64,000 bases of DNA. Origin: Rhodamnia argentea (taxonomy: Eukaryota > Streptophyta > Magnoliopsida > Myrtales > Myrtaceae). The position numbers and the translations under genes are program-made. This document shows, piece by piece, positions 38,101 to 51,446 of this stretch. Where the stretch lies: NCBI RefSeq assembly GCF_020921035.1, contig NC_063155.1:21037311-21101310 (forward strand). The letters run 5' to 3'. The first letter of the stretch is position 1. Every line of letters begins with the position of its first letter. The notes beneath the pieces were generated by a model. That model was not told where the DNA came from and searched no databases. It saw nothing but the letters and a program-made list of their open reading frames with translations.

Positions 38101-40977
38101 CATGACTATGTGAGAGAGAACATTGTATCAGAAATTCCGCTTGACTATTCAAATTATTTTTCATCGAATGACTATTCATCTATTGCATTTTCATGTAAAT
38201 AGGGGCAACAAGTCCTATGGAAAAATGGTGGTTCAATTCGATGTTGTATAAAGGAAAATTAGAACACAGGCGTGGGCTAAGTAAATCAATTGATAGGTTT
38301 GGTGATCCTATTGAAAAAACCAGTGTAAGTGAAGATCCAGTTATCCAAGGGAACCGTCGTCATGTCTTTCACCATTGAACCTAGACAGATACAAGTGACA
38401 GCCCTATTCAGATGTTACCATGAAAACAAGAAGCTTAAAATTCTTTTCCAGGAAAAGCAATATAACAGCACATTTTCCCACAAAAAGCCCCAGCTTCTAG
38501 GATGATTAAAATATGTTACAAACATTGCCATTAGCCAGACAATATAGAAGAGGCAGTCTGCTTAAATTGAATGTTATGTACTTTTAGAGACTCGCTATTT
38601 CAAGAATCAGTGATATAAAAGGAACTTCCTCCATTTTGACTAAATCAGGCTCTATTCACATAAGCAACATGAAACATAAAGGGAAAAAAATGCTAGAAGT
38701 CAGAGAACACTAAAACAATGTTATTGAGATGGGAAAACCTAATAAAAATCCCTTTTGATGGAGCTAAGCCAACATTCTGGCTGCCACATGAAGACTAATC
38801 TTATTGCTGCCAAAGGAAGCAAAACAAACATGTACTTTTCTAAAGGTCAGACATCACAATGTTGACATAGCAGAGACAAATAATGCTAAAAATCACCTTT
38901 TTCCTAATGTTTGGATCTCGAAATTGCAATAACTTCTCGACTTCTGGTGCAAGATCTCGCGCCATTTCTGCGGAACAAATATTTCCAAGAGCACAAAGTG
39001 CAAGTCCCACTATATACTGGTTAGTGTGATTTAGGTCTCTGCACATGGTTAAGGCAGTTGCAAAAGATGGTCCAAATTGTTCTGTACAAATGAATTGCTT
39101 GAACAACGAACTGTTTTTCTCATTAATATTTTGAATGGAGGCAAATAAACAGAAAACAGCACATTTAAAACATCATGGACAAGGACAGAGATACGCATTT
39201 GATGAGATGAGAAAAATTATACTATACGTATACATGCAATAGGATACTGTTTCAATGAATTTGTCACCAGCATGAGAACTTCTTGTCTCTCATCAAGAAG
39301 CAACATCAAACCAAGATAACCAATCCTCTTCTCAGGAAAGCCAGCAGAAGCAATCAACTTAAGGCACTCCATTTGACCAAAGTGTGTTGGGTAACCAAGC
39401 ATGTGAATGAACATGAGCTTTGCCAGGTTGCGGTGTCTATATTCTTGGTCATTTTCATTGATTGCAGCCCGTATCGCAGCACATTCTTTTCTTACAACAG
39501 CACGTTCTTCTGCAGCAGTTTTGCAGGCACGTATTGCCCGGATCATGTCCCTGCATTGAACCAGCGAACCAAACTTCTAACCAGTTCCTTTTTATCAAAT
39601 TTGTTAGAAAAGAGAGTATGACACGGTCAATCAACCACAAGCTGTACTAAAGTAACACGATCAAGGTCAGTTGTTCAAGAATTAAATAAACGCTAGGCCA
39701 CTTTGCTCAGAAAAAAAAAATCCCAAAATTCGAGAGCCCAAATATGAATATGTTTTGGCAAAAGTAAACCACATGTTGCCTTCATTGGTGTCTAGCAGCT
39801 ACAAAGACATATTTCAAACATTGATGCACTTCTCCACCAAAATATCAACTGCCCAGCGTATTAAAAGTTTCAGGACTTAGCCACATAGCTGTCCTAAATA
39901 GTAACCTATATGATTTCAACTCCTACAAGCTCTGCCCTACGCCGTAATCAATCTTGGTGCTTAAATTTGCATTTGTGATGTATTTTCCCACATCTCCACA
40001 TAGTGCAACATGATAAGACTTCCCCGATGTTTTCAGATTCGAATTTTCTATGTTGGCATATCTTATCTGACCTGTGCGGGTTTGCATAGAATTGCACTCG
40101 CAATAAGATCCACATGCGGCCAACCTCAGAGATTTTAATGAACATTCAATCCATCAAGAGTATGGCATTGAAGTCAACACTTAAGTTTTGCAGGAATAAA
40201 CTGAGTCACATGGATGCAGCCAGAATAGTAGAATCGAAGAAACCACTTTTTAGATCAGAATGCTTAGCTTCTGCTAGCATGAGGAAAAGGCTGTTAACTG
40301 TTGAAAGGAAATGTACCCTTTAACTAGCAGTAGGACAAATTACGCTCGATTGGTCCCACCTTCCCATTAACACTCATAATACGATGCAGAAGACTTCTTC
40401 TAGATTTTAAAGCAAAAAGCTCCCCTCCCAATGAAATGAAGACACCAGTTGAGACTTCTGCAGTACCACAACCCTCCGTAGAATCAGTAGGCAGAACTCC
40501 CATCACTCAGCGGGCATGACTTGATTTGCACGTTAAAGGAACAAACATAATCTGACACTGCATGCATCTGAATCAGTACATACTGCACGGTATCTAACAC
40601 TTTGCTAATGCCCATTAGCAAGTACAAGAAACCCACTACTACGACATTAGAGAGCATCCTGAGCAAACAACGCGAGCTCCCCAATTCCAGTTACCAGACA
40701 ATTGCGAAAGCTCACAACTGATCTACTCCTACTACGTCGCGAGAACGGGCAATCCAATGCACCAGACCGAACTCGCATCAATTCCGCTAAGAGCAGCAAT
40801 CGCGCCACACCCTCTCCCAATCAAGTCACCAACAAACGATAGACGAGCCAAAGAATAGCCACACAAAAAAAAAAAAGAAGAAAAAACATCGCATTTGATC
40901 TCGCAACAACAAGAACCACGAATCAGGGAGGAAATTCGAGCTGACCTCAGACGCGTTCCGGACGAGAAGGGATTCAT
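28480..40977 (-). CDS. AP1G: AP-1 complex subunit gamma (gamma-adaptin)
   Basis: Large subunit of the AP-1 clathrin adaptor at the trans-Golgi network and endosomes. Eighteen exons on the minus strand: 40977-40946, 39550-39248, 39038-38897, 37947-37774, 37360-37181, 36738-36584, 36064-35974, 35671-35508, 35096-35042, 34336-34214, 34113-34018, 33363-33236, 32889-32785, 32603-32344, 31202-30954, 30878-30703, 30395-30291 and 28575-28480. All junctions keep phase and the total is 877 aa, the usual plant length. It starts [18 protein letters not shown]; the alpha-solenoid trunk runs to about residue 590 ([40 protein letters not shown]). The hinge is Pro/Ser/Asp-rich ([15 protein letters not shown]), and the gamma-ear ends [17 protein letters not shown]. 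Introns 1 and 17 exceed 1 kb, and several introns carry microsatellites. Confidence 0.97.
29200..29410. mobile_element. MITE-like inverted repeat in AP1G intron 17
   Basis: The left side (CAATGGACTTTGTATG, then ATCCATCCCTCCAATT) is mirrored on the right (AATGGAGGGATCATTT, then ATACAAAGTTTATGGACT). The whole unit is about 200 bases. The arms are diverged and no target duplication can be fixed. Confidence 0.45.
31864..31912 (+). repeat. T24 tract followed by G-quadruplex-type G runs
   Basis: Twenty-four T (31864-31887) are followed by G8-T-G6-T-G4-T-G4 (31888-31912). Four G runs with single-base loops meet the usual quadruplex pattern. It lies in AP1G intron 14, and the G runs are on the template strand. 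Confidence 0.85.
34733..34784 (+). repeat. (GA)n microsatellite in AP1G intron 9
   Basis: About 26 GA repeats, which read as (CT)n in the adaptin transcript. Confidence 0.95.
35143..35186 (+). repeat. (GA)n microsatellite in AP1G intron 8
   Basis: About 22 AG repeats between exons 8 and 9 of gamma-adaptin, 47 bases beyond the 3' splice site of intron 8. It reads as (CT)n in the transcript, in the intron part nearest exon 9. Confidence 0.95.
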
Positions 40978-43769
40978 GATGGAATCCAGATTAGAAACCC
41001 GCCCCGAATCAGATCCCGAACTGCGGCCCCAGGAAGAACCCCGACCTAGGAAGATCACCAGCCGAGAAGGGCCCTCCGCAGATTACGGCCGCGACGCGGA
41101 AGCCACGCCAAGGAGGCGGAGGAGGGGGAGGAAGGGGGAATCGAACCGAATCGGGTCGACCTGGAGATCTAAGAGAGGGAGAGACGAGATTTGGATCTAC
41201 GAGGCGACGGAGGTGACTTTCCTTTAGTGTCTTCGAGTTGGATGATGAAATGAATGCTTCCTGCTGATTTTTGCTGGAACGAGTCGAGAGAAAAACGCAC
41301 GAAAAAAATTGAAGAAACGATACGAGCACTAAGAATAAGAAATCCCCTGTTCTTCCCACCCCGGCGAGCTTGTATCGAGTGACCGGGCTGGGTATGGGAA
41401 AGGAAATCACGGGCGGCTTTCATTGGTCCACGTGGGAGAGGGTCGTCGCGCCGGTCGTCACCCAAGACATTCCGTCTCGAATTCTGAGTTGTGCAGCGGG
41501 TGATAAAATGCGTGACCGAACCCCGAAACGGCTCGTGACTGCGGAGAAACTCACCGGCCGTCGGCATTTCGGTACGGCGATTTTGGACGGTTTCGCTGGC
41601 TTCCGACGGATCTCGATGTGGCATGGAGTGCCCATGACTCAATCCGAACGTTCCGTGATTGATGCGTGATCCTCACAACAATGCTAAAGATGGCTTTTAG
41701 ATGGATTGTCCATTGCCTGATGTCACAAATTATCCCTTGCCTTTAGTCAAATATGTAATGTTGTCTTTAAATTGGATTAAATTGAACATGTATCAAAAGT
41801 TCATGCACCACATTGAAAAAAATTAAAAATTCATATACGACATTACGCATTCAATTGAAATTTATGGACCATTTAAACAAATTTGAAATTCATGAATTAT
41901 ATTATATATTGAACTAAGTTCATGAACTATTCGTGTCGTTTATCCCAACAATAAGAGAAAAAATCAAGAGTATTTGCTCCATCATAAAACTTAAAAACAC
42001 TCGGTTCCAAATTTTCAAATCGTAGAATTTGTAACTCTAAAAAAAAAGTTTTTTTTTAGATGCTAATTACACGATGTTCTATCGATAAAATAAATGAGAT
42101 TTCTGAGATACAATGAGTCTTTTAAAACTTCTTTTATTTCTTTTAGTCTCCGATCATTCCATAATGTTACGGAAATTTTATTAGTGTCGATGGTCGATAT
42201 ATAATTATGGAATTTCATTTATTTTTAAGTTACGAAAAAGGTTGTGAATAACACCATACGTACATTTATTGTTCGCATTTTGGAACTCTTTCGTATATTG
42301 AAGGCCCATAAATGCAACGCATTTGACACACATCTGAATCGGGGGCTATTTTTCATTTTTACTAGTCAATAAAAGAAAGCAATAGATAGACCGGCGCCTG
42401 TGTCGAGTCGATCGGAAGTTCGGTTCCGAGACGAATTAGCGCTCCACAACTCAATTTTCGGTACCGCGGCCATATTTCGGTTAAGCTCGTAAATCATTTG
42501 ACGAATTATTTCCTAAGCATTCAGGATATTTTCCGTTTCGAAAAACTTAAAAAAAATTAAAAAAGAAATGCATCGGACGAACTCCTCTGAGGCGGAAAAT
42601 GTGGATGCCGTCAGGCCTGTCTTTAACTGAAGGCCCTTTGGGAGATATCAGACAGGATAGAGGCAAACATTGCCAGATTCGCAGGGACAAACGAAAGAAT
42701 GGGGCAAAAACCAGACAGCCCGTTGGGTCGGGTAGTTCTTGTCTGGTCAGGACGAAATGAATGAGAGGGGACAGCTCAGAGCTCATCCCTACTGCGGTAA
42801 ATCATCCGCATGTCTTCCGTTAATGGCAGGTTGGGCTATATTCCGTAATTTGGCCTAGTTGTTTTTCCGGGAAAATTGTTTTCCCTGCCGGGGCCGAGAC
42901 CGAATGATCGGTCGAACGACTTGTCGTACTTACGTCTCGCCACGGTGCGACTTCCCTATGCATCGTGATGATCTAGGCTTGTCATGACTCCGCGACGTGC
43001 AAGTCTTGGTGTCGCCCACATGATAAAAGCACGATGATAGGAAGGAAGTCGGGATAAATACACAAGACACCCCTGATTCGACGAGTCCTCGTGTGTTCTT
43101 TTGAGTATATTGTTTACATGAATCGACAGGGATAGATGCAAATTATAACGCAACGATGTTATCATTGCCGATGTACATGCCTGGTTCTCGGGCAATGCAG
43201 CTGGTTAGGAACTTTTTGACTACCGGCTTCTCTTCAGATGCGGATGGATTCCGAAATCGAAGACGACCCGAGTCCTGAGTAGGACTCCATGTTTGGACTA
43301 TAGAGAATGCTTGAGGACATGAGCTGAGACTGTGACCGGAAATGGTAAAATGATATCGGTCGCAATCTTGTCCGGAATGGAGAGCGCACATGAAAGATAG
43401 CCCCAGATACCACACAGCCTCAGTCTTATTTTAGGCAATTGCACTGTCGTTACTAGAATGTTTTGTAGTTTAGAGAACAGCGGCCATGTTATAACTGAGA
43501 AGAACAGGACATCCTCCAGGACAAATGCACGACACAAAGATTTCATCATGGTTGCCACGATCCTTACCCTGGCTTACAATACGTTTTGAGAGAACCTAAT
43601 TGATGCACTTTGCCTCAGAAAATCCAGTGCCAGTGCCAGTGCCACACTTTTTTTTTTCTCCTATTTCACTAAGATCAATTCCAATACTGCCTTCAGGCAA
43701 AACTTAGGAGGCCAATACAGAGGTATAAAGAATGAGAGCACGATTCGAAGATGCTCCCTTTCTTCCTCA
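40978..43769. other. AP1G promoter side and intergenic region to the NHL gene
   Basis: 41000-41500 is GC-rich and should hold the AP1G leader and promoter. 41745-41945 is a degenerate array of short AT-rich units containing TTCATG. 42540-43600 has several open frames but none with recognisable protein content. A small tandem CAGTGC repeat lies at 43626-43645. No RNA gene is seen. Confidence 0.4.
41428..41435. promoter_or_regulatory. Palindromic G-box CCACGTGG
   Basis: The perfect G-box core CACGTG sits about 450 bases upstream of the gamma-adaptin start codon and three bases from an inverted CCAAT word (ATTGG). bZIP/bHLH factors bind such boxes in plants. Function here is inferred from position only. 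Confidence 0.35.
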
Positions 43770-46700
43770 TTAATAACCACGATAGGCCATCGAATTCATT
43801 CGAGAGCGGATGTTGTGATGATCATAAATTGGGTTTCCATAGTCGACCGGCTTTATTACCGTCGCCGCGCGCTTTGCCTCCTGCTCTTGAACTGCCCCAA
43901 AGACTATCTCTTTGGTTTTCTCGAAGCTCTGTTCATAATACGTATGAGGGATGGATGAATGATAGCGGTGATGATGCTGCTGTTTCTGGGGATGGCGACC
44001 GAGATCTCCATCCCATCCGTTGTAGAAAGCTCGACTCTGTCTCAGATGATGCATCTTTTCCGCATCTTTGGACATGAAAGGATATGTTTTCTTGGGAGTT
44101 GGATCTCTAGTTTCGATTGAAGGCGGCTCGTCTTCGTCCGGTATCACGAAACTCTCCTGCACTGGCCAAGCATTCGGATGCTTTTGCTGTTGATAGTACT
44201 GCTGCTCGTGCAGAGGCTGATAGCTAATTGACTTCTTGCACAGACTAGGGAAGACTCCTCCCAATATGTCCAGAGCGGACGATCTAGTGCTCATAAGAAG
44301 CTTAAATAGGGATCCAAAGAACCCTTCTTCTTGCTTCTCCTGTTCATCTTCACTTGGGATTAGAGGTTGCCTAAATGATTTCAAAGGCTTCTGATATGGA
44401 CTGGGTGGACTGTCTCTCATTTCAAAGTGATCCTTCAGAGGCATAAGACAAAACACGAAACATGTAAACCGCATCAGATTTCGGAAGAGGCACTTGGGCT
44501 AAAGCTTCTTCAGCCACATGATCAAGAAGTCAAATAACTGAGGATGAACCCAGCTTTAACATTGGGCCATTTGCTCGGCATAGGAGCCCATCCTCATACA
44601 AGAACCTACTTTCGCCTATTAATATGAGAGATGACGATGTCCAATTGCTAGTCAATATAAATGCAGAGAATCCTCTCCCTAGGAATTCTATAACACCAAC
44701 ATAAAGACGAGTTTGGCGCAATGATAGAAGCATCATGTTTTATTGCATCGTAGGGAATGGATCCTCTTCTTTTCCCCCAGAATTATTCAAATCCAATAAA
44801 AGAATGCAGCTAAATACTCACATTTTGGGACGAAACAATCGTGCTCACTCTATATTGAAGTAAAGCCAGCATGTAACCGAAGAAACCTGCTCCAAGAAGC
44901 ACCGCAAACCCTGTAATGTTTGAAGATGCCATATTAGCACCTACTCAGTGAAGTACAACCACCCTCTTGAATGTGAAGTGATTCACTTACCAAGAGGAAA
45001 CCCACTTCCGTATTGATAAGCACAGTCATCAAAATGGAGATGAATTTCCCTGATAGCTTGATTTCCCCTGTCTATGACAAGTAGGGAGCAACTGCTTCCT
45101 ATGTAGACTACATCAAAATCATCAGAGAACTTAGCATCTTCACTCGGGCCATCAACATGGCCGCCTCCCTTCCCCCATTTCCCCCCTGCAATTGTCGTAA
45201 CCCCTGTACAAATAGAATTAGACAAAAATGCACAACACAAAGTAAGACACGTCTTAGAGTAAATGAAGAAGATTCGGGACAGCTATGAATTATGTAGACA
45301 AAGAAAAGGTCCAACTTTGGAGAAAATTTCGTCGCATGTTCACTCAGGCTTACATGTGCCGAAGGAAGAAAAAGAACAAGGCATGTACATGAACGTTTGT
45401 TTGCAGGTACTCTGAAAGTAAGACATGTCACACTTGCCTGAATCACTGATTTTTCTGATGGCCATGTTCATGGTGTCTGCAATGTAAATGTTCCCTTTGT
45501 CATCTACGGTAAGGCCTTTCGGGTGGTTCATCTTAGCTTCTCTGGGCTTTCCATCTACATGCCCAGCATATCCATCGGGTGAACCCGCAACCAATTTTGG
45601 CCTGCTGTCTGCATTTTTTTTTTTTTTTTGCCCAAATTGTGTGTATGGTTAAAGCATTACAAAACACAAAAATCAGTGAAAAGTTACGACTACTGTGCAA
45701 CAGCAGCTTACGGGGAAAAAGAGACATTAGACAGAGTGCATGGGCAAAAATATAGCAACAATTCAAAGGCAGAAAGCCTGATATTAATAGGAATGTGCAT
45801 CAGTCCTCGCCTTACCCAAAAGAAAGTTTGAGCAGATGAGTTTGCGCAATTATAATCAGTCTTCAAACTTACAAGTGATGGAGACCCTTGCACCAAATTT
45901 CACTCTCATCATATTGCTCATGTATGAGAACTTTTACCACGCGAGACAACTGTTTTTCCAAGGAAACAAAAACAACAGCTTGCTACGCAGTATGGAAGAC
46001 CATTTAGCACAGGAAGAGACTGAATGTGCTTATACATTGCGTTGAACTATCTAAATTTAAGCGGATGAGTAACCTGAGAGCATCTACAGTAACCCAAATC
46101 AATCAACATTTGAGTAATGCGCGTCGCCCTGAGTAAATGCTACTTACAGAGATAACCCATCAGTCACAACCAAAGCAGAATAAAGCATCTACCCAAGTAA
46201 AGACTAAAACGCAACCTAGTCAAATGAATTCACTCACATAGCGAGAGAGATGACGACATTCTGTAGAGGTTGCTATTAGCAGAGTCTAGAATAAGCAGCT
46301 CTCCACTGGGCAACACCTCAACAGAGTGAGGCTCGATGCCGAGTTTGCTCCCATCGAACACCGTCTCCACCGTGTATCCACTCTCAAACTTCATCATCGG
46401 ACGCCCCGAAATGGCTGCACATCACGTGTCCCCACTCAAGCTCTCCACAAACCGCGAGCGAAATCTCAGAAAAAAAAAAAAACAAAGAAACAAACAAAGA
46501 TCAAGATCTGGCACCTGTCTTGGTGGTGGCTCTCACCGACGACAACCACTTCACCAGCGAAGCCGCAACGTGCGAGAAGATCCCATGAACAATCTCTGCA
46601 CAAACACCCCAGACCACACTTACCCACAACCGCATTCGCAGAAAAAAGCAGAACCCACCTCAAAACACAAGCAGATCGAAACGATCAACCAGCTCCCGAG

Positions 46701-46857
46701 CTCAAAAGAAAGGCACCCAAGTCCGCTCGAAGCAAAGAGCAAAACCAAAACGGGCCAGCTCGAGAAACTCACTCGCGGGCGAAGAGGTCGGAGCCGAGGA
46801 AGCAGCACCGGAGAGCAGCAGAAGCACGAGGCTCAGCACCACCAGATTCTTCGCCAT
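43770..46857 (-). CDS. NHL-repeat-containing membrane protein (At1g70280-like)
   Basis: Seven exons on the minus strand: 46857-46773, 46595-46515, 46414-46238, 45608-45438, 45203-44991, 44910-44822 and 44432-43770, giving 492 aa. Signal peptide at the N-terminus (NLVVLSLVLLLLSGAASS). NHL beta-propeller-type repeats follow: LGIEPHSVEVLPSGELLILD, MNHPKGLTVDDKGNIYIADT, and FDVVYIGSSCSLLVIDRGNQ. One transmembrane helix lies at ~244-262 (FAVLLGAGFFGYMLALL), then a ~220-residue cytosolic-type tail encoded by the last exon with conserved blocks WPVQESFVIPDEDEPP, PTPKKTYPFM and SSIPHTYYEQ. Intron 4 starts GCAAGT instead of GT. The biochemical role is not established. Length is close to that of Arabidopsis relatives, so the gene appears intact. 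Confidence 0.93.
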
Positions 46858-49800
46858 GGACCGGGGATATCACTCCACACCGAAGCTCAGGAACGGCAGA
46901 TATTACAGCTCGAGCTCATAGCATTGGCGAAACAGCCCCCCCTCCTCACTCTCCACCGAAAGCGGACCGAGAAAGGCGAGGAGAAAAGAGGGTGCGCAGT
47001 GGGAATCTCAACCGGGCGGGCGTTCTGCTGTGATTCGGAGGCGAATAACAGTGCTGCTTTTGAGAGTGTGGAGTGTGGAGAGAGAGAGAGAGAGAGAGAG
47101 AGACGATGGAGACGAGAGAGACAAAGGTAAGGGAAAAAAGAAAGGGAGAGAGGCGAGTGGGGTCTCCTCTCACGTCGCGTCGCAGAGAATCATATGCTCC
47201 GAGATTATGTCCTAATTAACTTGACTTGTGTTAATTTGTTGGAGTTGATCATTACTTAATTCAACAACCAAGGCAACCTCACCCCCTCCTCTCAAGCCCG
47301 CCTAATTCCCTTAAAAAGGACCGACTCGGGTCCGGAAAAACCAAATTTAAATCGGGTCTCTATTCCGACCCGAAACAATTTTGTTTTTCCCTCCCTCCTC
47401 ACCTCGTGAGGAAGCACCCGAACTTTGGCCTCTCTCGACGGTGCGGTTAGAGATTCGATGTGTCATTTCACGTGTGCTTAACGAAAAATTTGATGGAAAC
47501 TTGATGAGTGTCAGACTCACGTACCGAGCGCCGTTTTGTGTTTCTTTTTTTTTTTTTTCCTCTTTTGAGACGGAAAATGTTTGAGCCGAATTTGGAGCCC
47601 GAGCTAAAATTTGTGCTATTCTAAGCAAGGATTAGGACGTGAGCTGAAGTTAACATCTTATTACGAGGTAAAAATAAATGCCCGGGCAAAATCGGAACTC
47701 GAGATAGAGTTGATGCTTTTTCAAGGGAATTGGGTGTTCCATTTGGTTACAAGTATGTAACTGAATTTTCCGACGTGCCAAATTTATACACATTCTTATT
47801 TTATTTTTTTTACGCCGGCACATAAAAATCTTAAAATGATTTTTTTCTATCTTCATAAATATGTAATTGTGCCACTTTTTTTTTTTTTTTTTTTGCACAT
47901 TTTGTTTCTTTTATTTTATTTTATTTTATTTTGGATTGATTTTAGTTCCGTTGAGGAGGATTATGCACTGTGCAGTATGTTGGTCTCACCGTCAAATCTT
48001 TTAATTCCGTTAGCTGTTGTCGGTCATTCCACCGGGCAGTCAAGCACCTCCTTCGTTGCAAATATTCAATGCATCCCCCCCTTTTTACGTGGAAATGACA
48101 TTATTCTTTCCGGACATCATTCGACTTAGCATTGTCGGGGGACGTCGCGTCAGATCTATGGTGCATCCATAATTTCTCGAGGTGCCCTTCTTCGCGATCG
48201 ATCGACGGCTCGATCCTAAGCTTTTTAAACTTTGCACATCCGCATCATTGATTGTTTGACTTTAATGTAAAATGAATGTGGTCGTAATTGATAACAAATG
48301 GAATCGGAGCATTGATTTGGTCGTTGAGGTTTCTCGTTGCAGTCTAGCCCTATTGCTTACTTGATTAACCCAATCGAAATTCCTTTTGCTATCAGTGATT
48401 ATATAGGGTTTGTGACGTGATTTTATTGATTGGAATTGCCACGTTGATTAAGCAAGTCATGTCAATGTAAATAAGGTTAAAAGAAAATGGAAAAGACGAA
48501 GAGAGAGAGAGATAGAGAGAGAGAGAGAAGGCGGAGAACGAGGAGAGGCATCGAGTTGCTACCCCCTCCACCCTCGGTGAAGGGCGATGGATGGATGATT
48601 GTTATTGAAGGTTGTCCGACGATGGCTGCGACACTCGTCCTAAACACTACTTGTCGAAATCGGCCTTAAGAGCATTGGTGGGCTAGCCACCTCATAACCA
48701 ACTTGGTATGATTGATTAATCAATTGGCCGGACGACCCTTGCTCGGCTATCATGAGATCCGAGGATCCTGGCCCGACAGTAGTAGGAGGCTCGCCACGGC
48801 CACGAAGCAAGGACCCTTGCCCTCGCCCGCCCGCCCGCCCATCGCGAGGAAGGCAGCCTTGCCGGCAGCCCGGCAGAAAAAGAAAAGTTTCAGAACCAAA
48901 TCAACTTATCAACACGAGCAACTACGACAGCCGCCGCGCTGTCCCATGCAAGGAGCAGCAAAAGCACAGGAAGCAATTGATTGCGCGTCGACTGAGAAAG
49001 AATTCAGGGGGATCGGTGAGTCTACTTACCCGTCTTGAGAATCAGAATGACCGGCGGGTGAAGCCGATCCTCGTGGAAGGAGCACGTGCTTAATCGGACG
49101 TTGTGAGCCGTTTCGTGCGGTGTTCCATCCATCAACGTCGAAATACCCTTTTGCGTCCGCAAAGAGAACTAGCCAGGGGGATAAAGACACCATGAAATTA
49201 ATCCATGGCGACACGCATGCTCCATCTTTGGAAGCTTTAGCTGGATTGGTCTCCAAATAGGGATCTTCTCGCTGAATTATATCGCATGACGACGACGACG
49301 AGACGACAACGACTTTAGAGCCAAGCGTTTTTTTCGACTGTTAATCTTTATTGGTTACCCACGGTGACGGCCGCCTTCACGGCCGTCTGGACCCCTCCAG
49401 CCCGGGATGCCGAACCCAACATCCAGACCCGGGACCCCAGTGCCTGAACCCGGGTCCTCTCGCGGTCCAGGCTCAAGATCTCGGCACCTAGACCCTACTC
49501 CTCCGGACTTGTTCGACTCTTTTCCGAAAAATGTGTTTTGATGTATTTCGGTGATAAATATCAGGGAGCAAACATTTACCTTATTCACAAAAGGCAAATG
49601 GGACAAGTCTCTCACTTTTCTTTTTCTTTTTATTTTTTGACAAAAGGCTTAGTTGCATCCAATTATTAGTCTTTCCGGATATGACCAACTTACCCGCTTT
49701 CCTTTATCTTTTTTCCATCTATCTCTATTTTACTTTTGTAATATATCTCTATTAACTCACTCAAGGTATTGTCCGCTTTGGATCATCTCATACCAAATCT

Positions 49801-51047
49801 CGCGGATTTGTCTTTTGACGTACATGCGGGCATTTTCTTAGAAAGTCACATGTCCTAGTAATGCTATAGCCTGAGCTTGTTTAATTTTGTATTTCCAAAG
49901 CAAAACTTGCCATTACATCAAAATGGACCTCATTGAGCTAATTTCGGTTTTCACATATATGTATTTCAAGCATGCTCTACCCTGTTCGGTGTGCAATTCC
50001 ATTTATTTTTTACCCCCATCATCATCCTAAAAGCCTACTCCTAATCCGAGCTCTCCAGCCCCTGCAAACACTTCCCCGTCAGAACGAGTCGTTGCAACTT
50101 ATTCCGTCATTCGTTAGTAAGCATTAGAGATGTGTCAACTCCCAACAAGTGGCTCGTTCCTTAGCTTTGCCCCGACAAATAAAGCGAAATTTTTTTATAC
50201 AGCATGTACTTACGCGTCTCTGTATCCTATCAAATGCAGGGGGGATCCTTGCTCACGGCTTCTATAATTACACTAAAGAACGCACTGAAGGATTCCGACT
50301 GACTGGTATGGTCCCAGCTGTTTTCACTTTTCATCGTCTCTCTGCAAGGCAGAAGCTCTGTAAAACAACTTTCAATGGCATGCTAGTATATGTTCCTCGA
50401 CGTTGAGGACATCCCCGAAGAGGAGGGGATTTCGTGGCAAGTCTGTTTCCGATGACTAACCCTGAAGACATCCTCGTGCAGAAACTCGGTCGATAGGTTT
50501 GTTAAGCAAGAAAGCACAACTGGGACAAGGCTTTGCCAAAATCATAACACCCTGCTGCTCAGCGTTTCAAAGGCTTGCAGTTGATGAACTGCATGTTCAG
50601 CCATATACTCATATGCATGAACCATTTCTCTCAGAACTCAATGCTCGACTTTGCTGACCATTACAAGGAAACAAATTGTTCGACAGAACACGTTCGTATG
50701 GAATTTGAATTGTTTCACCTGTACAAATCGATGGTGCCGCCCATTAGTGAAATCAAGCACTATGGACATCTATAATCAAATCAAATGGCACCGCTTAAAA
50801 CACGAAATCTCTTGTCACGATTTACAAGGACAGAAAGTGTCATCTTTGCCCTACTTCCGCGCATTCGCCATCACTGCTTGCTCCTAGCAGACGAGCCAAC
50901 GCAAAACAGGACGAGTCTCCTTATTTGCCTATTTAACTAGCACAACACCCAAAAGGCAACCTTCCACAATTCCCAGATGCCAATCCTTTCGAGCAGAGCA
51001 ATGATGGCAGCCAAAGAGAACCGCATCATACTCCATTCCGATTCAAC
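46858..51047. other. NHL upstream region and intergenic DNA to the TPS gene
   Basis: 46858-47180 is the NHL leader and promoter. The rest is intergenic: a T/TTTA-rich tract at 47877-47932, a short GA run near 48505-48530, and a GC-rich block at 49370-49500 whose wording (GACCCGGGACCCCAGTGCC) resembles the array at 55-57 kb. 50400-51047 includes the TPS 3' untranslated region. No protein-like frame is recognised. Confidence 0.4.
47079..47103 (+). repeat. (GA)n microsatellite upstream of the NHL start
   Basis: About 12 AG repeats, roughly 225 bases upstream of the NHL start codon. They read as (CT)n on the gene's sense strand, in the likely leader or core promoter. Confidence 0.9.
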
Positions 51048-51388
51048 TCAAACAAAACTTTCAAAAGAAACTTGTGATTGTGCGACATATCTAGCTTTCG
51101 GACATGAAGCACTAGCAAGGCCTTGAAGCAATTGCACAACGCCGCCAACATCATTCAGATAATATTTTGCCTTGCTTGGCTTCTGCCCCACTGTGCAGGC
51201 GAAAATTTCGGGAGCCACGGAAAGAGGGGCTCCAGAGACAGTGCTCAATATGCTCTCAAACATATCCTCATCAGATCTGTCATCACCAATGCACATTACG
51301 AAGTCCGGTGGCCCGGCGCCATTAACCATTGTCATCAAAACCTTCTCCGCAACCAATCCTTTACTTACTCCCTGCAAAAACAGCATTT

Positions 51389-51446
<58 letters not shown>

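Noticed and set aside
41009-41669. Overlapping open frames on both strands upstream of gamma-adaptin
   Set aside because: They fall in the GC-rich promoter/leader and show no conserved motif.
42547-43560. Group of 79-90-codon minus-strand frames
   Set aside because: No homology-like content and no consistent splice structure; left as intergenic.
46326-47130. Two overlapping + strand open frames of 235-264 codons
   Set aside because: Antisense to NHL exons 1-3 and the leader. The peptides are low-complexity Arg/Lys/His/Pro without a domain, while the minus strand matches the NHL family.
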